Part shown: piece after piece, positions 43,128 to 47,714 of the stretch
Layout: every line of letters begins with the position of its first letter
How positions within the stretch are numbered: the first letter of the stretch is position 1
Assembly: GCF_003862495.1 (NCBI RefSeq)
Contig: NZ_RRCH01000007.1
Span: 1 to 47,714 of the forward strand
Length of the DNA stretch: 47,714 bases
Direction of reading: 5' to 3'
Origin: Halocatena pleomorpha
GTDB lineage: Archaea; Halobacteriota; Halobacteria; Halobacteriales; Haloarculaceae
The notes under the pieces: model-generated
Seen by the model: the letters and a program-made list of their open reading frames with translations, nothing else
Databases searched by the model: none
What the model was told of the DNA's origin: nothing
Program-made: the position numbers and the translations under genes

Positions 43128-43895
43128 ATGGTCTCCACGAACGCGGATGCCGTCGCCATCGAGGCGAACGACCTCCAAAAAACGTACGGGACGGAAACCG
43201 CTCTCGATACGGTATCGTTTTCCATTGAGACTGGAACAGTGTATGGGTTTCTCGGACCGAACGGCGCTGGCAAGACGACCACGATGCGGCTGTTGACCGG
43301 CCTGACACAACCGACCAGCGGAACGGTCCGGATCTGTGGGACTGCCGTTGACGATCGGCGCGCGATCGCGTCACTTGTGGGTTATCTCCCCGAGACGCCA
43401 CCAGTGTATGAAGCGTTCAGTGCCCGCGAGCAGTTGGAATACGTCGCGGAACTGCGGGACATTCCAGCAGGGAGTGCGACTGAGCGGATCGAGCAGTATC
43501 TCGATCGGTTCGATCTCGCTGATGACGCCGACAAACGCATCAGCACCTACTCCAAGGGGATGAAACAGAAAACTGCCTTCATTCAGAGCGTGCTACACGA
43601 TCCGGACGTGCTGTTGTTGGACGAACCGACTTCCGGCCTCGATCCGCGGGCAGCCCGGCGCATTCGGGAGTCAATCACCGAGCTTGCTGACGCGGGAACA
43701 GCCGTCTTCCTGTCGACGCATATTCTTCCGGTTGTGGAGGCGGTCGCTGACGCGGTCGGCGTGCTGTTCGACGGCCGATTGGTTACCGAGGGAACGCCGG
43801 AAGGCGTGACATCACTGGCTGAAACAGGCGAGGACGGAACGCTCGAAGACGCGTTCCTCGCCGTCACCAGCAAGGAGGCGGCCACCGACCGATGA
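43128..43895 (+). CDS. ABC transporter ATP-binding protein
   Basis: The 255-residue ATPase of an ABC-2-like exporter. Walker A is GPNGAGKTT near residues 43-51, the signature region is YSKGMKQK, and Walker B VLLLDEPTSGLDP is near 160-170. The switch region STHILPVVEAVAD follows, and the C-terminal tail ends EDAFLAVTSK. It is coupled to the permease gene by an ATGA overlap. The substrate is unknown. A Shine-Dalgarno-like GGAGGAC lies about 20 bases upstream of the ATG, probably too far to act. Confidence 0.93.
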   Translation: MVSTNADAVAIEANDLQKTYGTETALDTVSFSIETGTVYGFLGPNGAGKTTTMRLLTGLTQPTSGTVRICGTAVDDRRAIASLVGYLPETPPVYEAFSAREQLEYVAELRDIPAGSATERIEQYLDRFDLADDADKRISTYSKGMKQKTAFIQSVLHDPDVLLLDEPTSGLDPRAARRIRESITELADAGTAVFLSTHILPVVEAVADAVGVLFDGRLVTEGTPEGVTSLAETGEDGTLEDAFLAVTSKEAATDR

Positions 43896-45499
43896 CCGGA
43901 CGAAGAGACGTGCATCACGCCATCCGTATCGCCCGTGCAGAAGTCATCCGAGAGCTGCGAGGGGCCACCGGGGACAGACGGCGAGTGATCGGACTTCTCA
44001 TGGTCGGGCTGTTCTACGGAAGCGGACTCCTCTTTGCTCTCCCAGCGGTGTACGCCCTCGGACAGGCGACTGGCACCGTGCAGTCGATCCCGTATCTTGG
44101 TGGAATCGCAACCGTGGCACCTGTCTCCATGGTAGTGCTTTCGATATTTCGGACGAGTCAACAGATCGGTACCATCGACAGCGAGGAGCTCGTCTTACTG
44201 ACTGTCCACCCGCGAGCGGTCGTTCTCGGAGTGATCGGCGCAGAGGTCGTTCAGTCAATGCTCTGGTTCGGCGTTCCGATCGGGCTAATCGCCACCGCGT
44301 TCGCGTTGGGGATCGGAGCGCCAACGCTTCCCGTGACCGCTGGTCTCGTTCTCCTCCCGTTGTTCTGCTGGGCAACTGTCTGGGGATACGCAGGAGGAAT
44401 CGGAATGTTGCGGCTGTTTCGCTGGCTGCCCGGACTCAAGCAACTCCTGAAGATCGGGTGGGCACTCGCGCTGTTGCCCATCATAGTCGGCTCACAGTAC
44501 ATCGGGACCGCCATCGCTGACAGGACGTTCTCGATAGCAGGACTGCTCGAAACGCTCGCGTTCGAACCACTGCAGTCGTACGTCGAACTCGCGTTCGTCG
44601 GCACCGAGCTGTTTCACTCCCCATCGATCGGTGCGATCGGGGTTCTCGGGGGACTGGTGGCACTCACGCCTGTCGGACTTGCCGTGGCGACGAGACAGGC
44701 GACGACGTTCTGGTTCACTGACGACCCGGCACCCGAGCAACCACAGCGGACCGAACGTTCTGTTGGTGGATTCGAGGCACCGCAACCGTTCGGCTCAACG
44801 AGCGCCGGAGCCATCGCGTGGGGCCATCTGGTCAGGGCCGTCCGCCAGCCCCAAGAATTCGCCCATCTCATGATAATGCTGGTCATGCTCGGACCGGCAG
44901 TCGCGCCGATCGTTCAGGTAGATGGGAACGTCGGCCCGATCGTCGCCGCTATCGGCGTCGTGGTCGGAACGTATCTCGCCGGCGCGGCGTTCGGCTTGAA
45001 CCCGCTCGGTGACGATCGACCCGCGTTCCCGTTGTTGTTGCTCACTGAGGCGGGACCACGAACGCTGGTGTGGAGCCGAGTGATCGCCGGGCTGGCGATC
45101 GGAGCGCCGATCGCCTTCCTCATACCGCTGGGGTCGATCGTCGCCGGTACGCCCGCGCTCTTCGCCGTCGGCTTTGCGGTCGTCGGTTGTGGGATGTGTC
45201 TCACTGCGGCGATGTTCGCGGTCGGCATCGGAGCTGTGTACCCGATCTACGAGGAACAAGAATACTGGGGCACGGAGACGGTGGTCCCATCAACCGGCAT
45301 CATGATGGTGTACTTTTGGGTCGTCGCTGGCGGGACGGTGATCGGCCTGATACTCACGTGGGTCGTACTCACTGGAGCGGGAAGTCTCAGCCTCCTCATC
45401 GCTGCCGGTGTCGGCGTGTATCTTCTATTGACAGCACTCGTTCCCTACGGGTCGTATCGGTACGCAATCCGACGCTATCGGACGTACACCCTTGAGTGA
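43892..45499 (+). CDS. ABC transporter permease
   Basis: The 535-residue integral membrane protein has about ten to twelve hydrophobic segments in two groups separated by a cytoplasmic loop (near residues 265-300). It belongs with the preceding ATPase (4-base overlap), together a complete two-gene transporter of the haloarchaeal ABC-2 type. Nothing in the sequence indicates the cargo. It stands between the HExxH gene and EF-2, interrupting the usual translation-gene neighbourhood. Confidence 0.85.
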   Translation: MTGRRDVHHAIRIARAEVIRELRGATGDRRRVIGLLMVGLFYGSGLLFALPAVYALGQATGTVQSIPYLGGIATVAPVSMVVLSIFRTSQQIGTIDSEELVLLTVHPRAVVLGVIGAEVVQSMLWFGVPIGLIATAFALGIGAPTLPVTAGLVLLPLFCWATVWGYAGGIGMLRLFRWLPGLKQLLKIGWALALLPIIVGSQYIGTAIADRTFSIAGLLETLAFEPLQSYVELAFVGTELFHSPSIGAIGVLGGLVALTPVGLAVATRQATTFWFTDDPAPEQPQRTERSVGGFEAPQPFGSTSAGAIAWGHLVRAVRQPQEFAHLMIMLVMLGPAVAPIVQVDGNVGPIVAAIGVVVGTYLAGAAFGLNPLGDDRPAFPLLLLTEAGPRTLVWSRVIAGLAIGAPIAFLIPLGSIVAGTPALFAVGFAVVGCGMCLTAAMFAVGIGAVYPIYEEQEYWGTETVVPSTGIMMVYFWVVAGGTVIGLILTWVVLTGAGSLSLLIAAGVGVYLLLTALVPYGSYRYAIRRYRTYTLE

Positions 45500-45604
45500 T
45501 TGGACGGCGAACCACCGCCAGTGTTATCGTCGCAGTACATATCCGGTTCTCAGCGGCCATCGGAAACACTATGCTTTTCACTGCGCTTCTGATATAGCGC
45601 GGTA

Positions 45605-47714
45605 ATGGGCCGACGTAAGAAGATCGTACAGGAGTGTGAGCGGCTGATGGACAGGCCGGAGAACATCCGGAACATTGCGATTGCCGCCCACATCGATCAC
45701 GGAAAGACGACTCTAACTGATAATTTGTTGGCAGGTGCGGGAATGATCTCGGAGGATCTCGCTGGCGAGCAGTTAGCGATGGACACCGAGGAAGACGAAC
45801 AGGAACGTGGGATCACCATCGACGCGGCGAACGTGTCGATGACCCACGAGTGGGAGGAAACGAACCACCTCATCAACCTCATCGACACGCCGGGCCACGT
45901 CGACTTCGGTGGCGACGTGACGCGTGCGATGCGCGCTGTCGACGGTGCGCTCGTGGTTGTTGACGCCGTTGAGGGGACGATGCCCCAGACTGAAACCGTG
46001 TTGCGCCAGGCGCTCCGGGAGGGCGTCAAGCCGGCGCTGTTCATCAACAAGGTCGACCGTCTCATCAACGAGCTACAGGAAGGACCTGAAGAGATGCAAC
46101 AGCGCCTTCAGGGTGTCATCCGGGATGTCAACGAACTCATCCGCGGGATGGCAGAAGAAAAATACGAGGAGGAGAACTGGCGGGTCAGCGTTGAGGACGG
46201 CACCGTCGCCTTCGGATCGGCGCTGTACAACTGGGCTGTCTCTCTGCCCTCGATGCAGGCGACCGGCATCGACTTCGGTGACATCATCGACTACAACCGA
46301 CGTGGCGAAGAGGGCATTGCCGAACTCAAAGAGCAGTCGCCGCTGTCGGACGTGGTGTTGGACATGGTCGCAGAACACTTCCCGAACCCGGTCGAAGCCC
46401 AGCCCGAGCGCATTCCAACGGTGTGGCGGGGCGACAGCGAGAGCGAGCTCGCGACGATGATGCAGGAAGTCGACAAGGATGGCGATGTCGTGTTCATGGT
46501 CACCGACATCGGTATGGACCCCCACGCCGGAGAGATCGCCACGGGACGGGTGTTCTCCGGGACGCTCGAACGCGGACAGGATCTGTACGTGTCGGGGACT
46601 GCTGGTACGAACCGCATTCAGTCGGTCGGGATCTTCATGGGCGGCGAACGCGAGGAAGTCGAACGCGTTCCCGCCGGGAACATCGCAAGCGTCACCGGGA
46701 TGCGCGACGCGATCGCTGGCTCGACCGCATCCAGCGTCGAGATGACGCCGTTCGAGTCGATCGAACACATCTCCGAGCCGGTCATCACGAAATCCGTCGA
46801 GGCACAGCACATGGACGACCTGCCGAAACTCATCGAGACGCTCCGGCAGGTGTCCAAAGAGGATCCCACGATCAAAATCGAGATCAACGAGGACACCGGC
46901 GAGCACCTCATCAGCGGACAGGGCGAGCTCCACCTCGAAGTCATCACTCAGCGTATCGAGCGCGAACAGGGTATTCCAGTCACGACCGGTGAGCCGATCG
47001 TCGTCTTCCGGGAAGCACCACGCGAGGACAGCGAGGTCGTAGAGGGCATCTCTCCGAACCGCCACAACCGGTTTTACATCGGTGTTGAGCCGCTCTCGGA
47101 AGATCTCATTGAGCTGTTGAAACGCGGCGAGGCGACCAACGACATGCCGGAGTTGGAGCGGCGAGAGGCTCTCATGGAGGCCGGCATGGACAAAGACACC
47201 GCCCAGAACGTCGAACACATCCACAGCTCGAACATTCTCATCGACGACACGAAAGGGATCCAACACCTGAACGAAACGATGGAACTCGTCATCGAGGGGA
47301 TCGAAGAGGCACTCAACGACGGGCCGCTTGCCGCCGAGCCGGTTCAGGGCTCGCTCATCCGTCTCAAAGACGCCAGGCTCCACGAGGACGCGATCCACCG
47401 CGGACCTGCGCAAGTGATCCCAGCGGTGCGTGAGGCGGCGCACAACGCGCTTATCGACGCCCGGATCTCGCTGCTCGAACCGATCCAAGACGTACGGATC
47501 GACGTACCCAACGAACACATGGGAGCTGCCTCCGGTGAGATTCAGGGCCGCCGGGGTCGCGTCGACGACATGTACCAAGAAGGCGATCTGATGGTCGTTG
47601 AAGGCGTCGCTCCGGTGGACGAGATGATCGGCTTTGCGAGCGACATCCGCTCAGCGACGGAAGGCCGCGCGTCGTGGAACACCGAAAACGCGGGCTTCCA
47701 AGTGATGGCCGACA
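45605..47714 (+). CDS. fusA: Translation elongation factor 2 (aEF-2), 3' end beyond the window
   Basis: The translocase GTPase; 703 full codons are present and about 25 C-terminal residues are missing at the window end. The G-domain shows AHIDHGKT at residues 28-35 (P-loop), the switch region [16 protein letters not shown] and NKVD. The diphthamide histidine is H598 in the block [11 protein letters not shown], the site of post-translational modification in archaea and eukaryotes. ATG at 45605 was chosen since [15 protein letters not shown] is the family start. A TATA-like GCTTTTCAC lies 25-35 bases upstream. Confidence 0.97.
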   Translation, partial: MGRRKKIVQECERLMDRPENIRNIAIAAHIDHGKTTLTDNLLAGAGMISEDLAGEQLAMDTEEDEQERGITIDAANVSMTHEWEETNHLINLIDTPGHVDFGGDVTRAMRAVDGALVVVDAVEGTMPQTETVLRQALREGVKPALFINKVDRLINELQEGPEEMQQRLQGVIRDVNELIRGMAEEKYEEENWRVSVEDGTVAFGSALYNWAVSLPSMQATGIDFGDIIDYNRRGEEGIAELKEQSPLSDVVLDMVAEHFPNPVEAQPERIPTVWRGDSESELATMMQEVDKDGDVVFMVTDIGMDPHAGEIATGRVFSGTLERGQDLYVSGTAGTNRIQSVGIFMGGEREEVERVPAGNIASVTGMRDAIAGSTASSVEMTPFESIEHISEPVITKSVEAQHMDDLPKLIETLRQVSKEDPTIKIEINEDTGEHLISGQGELHLEVITQRIEREQGIPVTTGEPIVVFREAPREDSEVVEGISPNRHNRFYIGVEPLSEDLIELLKRGEATNDMPELERREALMEAGMDKDTAQNVEHIHSSNILIDDTKGIQHLNETMELVIEGIEEALNDGPLAAEPVQGSLIRLKDARLHEDAIHRGPAQVIPAVREAAHNALIDARISLLEPIQDVRIDVPNEHMGAASGEIQGRRGRVDDMYQEGDLMVVEGVAPVDEMIGFASDIRSATEGRASWNTENAGFQVMAD

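Noticed and set aside
46073-47578. 501-residue minus-strand frame opposite EF-2
   Set aside because: It is an antisense shadow of a highly conserved gene; composition is His/Arg/Asp-rich with no family features.

Overview
The window is chromosomal DNA of a halophilic archaeon (class Halobacteria). The evidence is very acidic, lysine-poor proteins, a split RNA polymerase (rpoH, rpoB'', rpoB', rpoA', rpoA'') followed by archaeal S12, S7 and EF-2, a 2Fe-2S ferredoxin, Tat-type signals and mostly leaderless genes. I cannot name the genus. No transposase, integrase, rRNA or CRISPR array was found.

Layout. 1-2500: a two-gene zinc-binding pair of accessory look, an HD phosphohydrolase and a crotonase. 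2500-7300: a Rieske-domain protein divergent from dnaJ, a degenerate AMP-ligase-like gene and a CPBP membrane protease. 7370-12460: a propionate-type module with an acyl-CoA ligase, a GNAT protein, the methylmalonyl-CoA mutase large subunit and methylmalonyl-CoA epimerase. 12460-13785: an AT-rich island with one unrecognised gene, one zinc microprotein and about 490 bp with no gene. 13786-19460: a dUTPase/dCTP deaminase family protein, a membrane-anchored winged-helix regulator, valS (stop codons overlapping) and a VapBC-type module. 19600-21450: 6-phosphogluconate dehydrogenase, tRNA-Arg(CCG) and a membrane-anchored ferredoxin, the last two enclosed by inverted copies of a GC-rich repeat. 21700-30900: MaoC hydratase, two PH-domain membrane proteins, the acyl-CoA carboxylase beta subunit, a DUF2804-like protein, aldolase-FBPase, 3-hydroxyacyl-CoA dehydrogenase, an orphan antitoxin-like protein, acyl-CoA dehydrogenase and a small conserved protein. 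31000-32600: a Tat-exported DsbA-like protein with a structured upstream region, and tRNA-Asp(GTC). 32760-47714: the RNA polymerase operon, S12-S7, a HExxH protein, an ABC transporter pair and EF-2, which runs off the window.

Functionally, much of the window serves acyl-CoA metabolism: activation, dehydrogenation, hydration, hydroxyacyl oxidation, propionyl-CoA carboxylation, epimerisation and mutation to succinyl-CoA. Gluconeogenesis (aldolase plus FBPase) and the oxidative pentose phosphate step (gnd) are also present. The remainder is core gene expression.

The most unusual signal is a set of tandem DNA hairpins inserted in frame in a protein-coding gene (42268-42399). They are joined by alternating 7- and 8-base spacers. 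Smaller insertions of the same architecture sit in valS (17902-17960) and possibly in the acyl-CoA ligase gene (9132-9169). This looks like a family of protein-tolerated palindromic elements. Two further oddities are the absence of nusA from its usual place between rpoA'' and rps12, and the inverted repeat pair around tRNA-Arg and ferredoxin.
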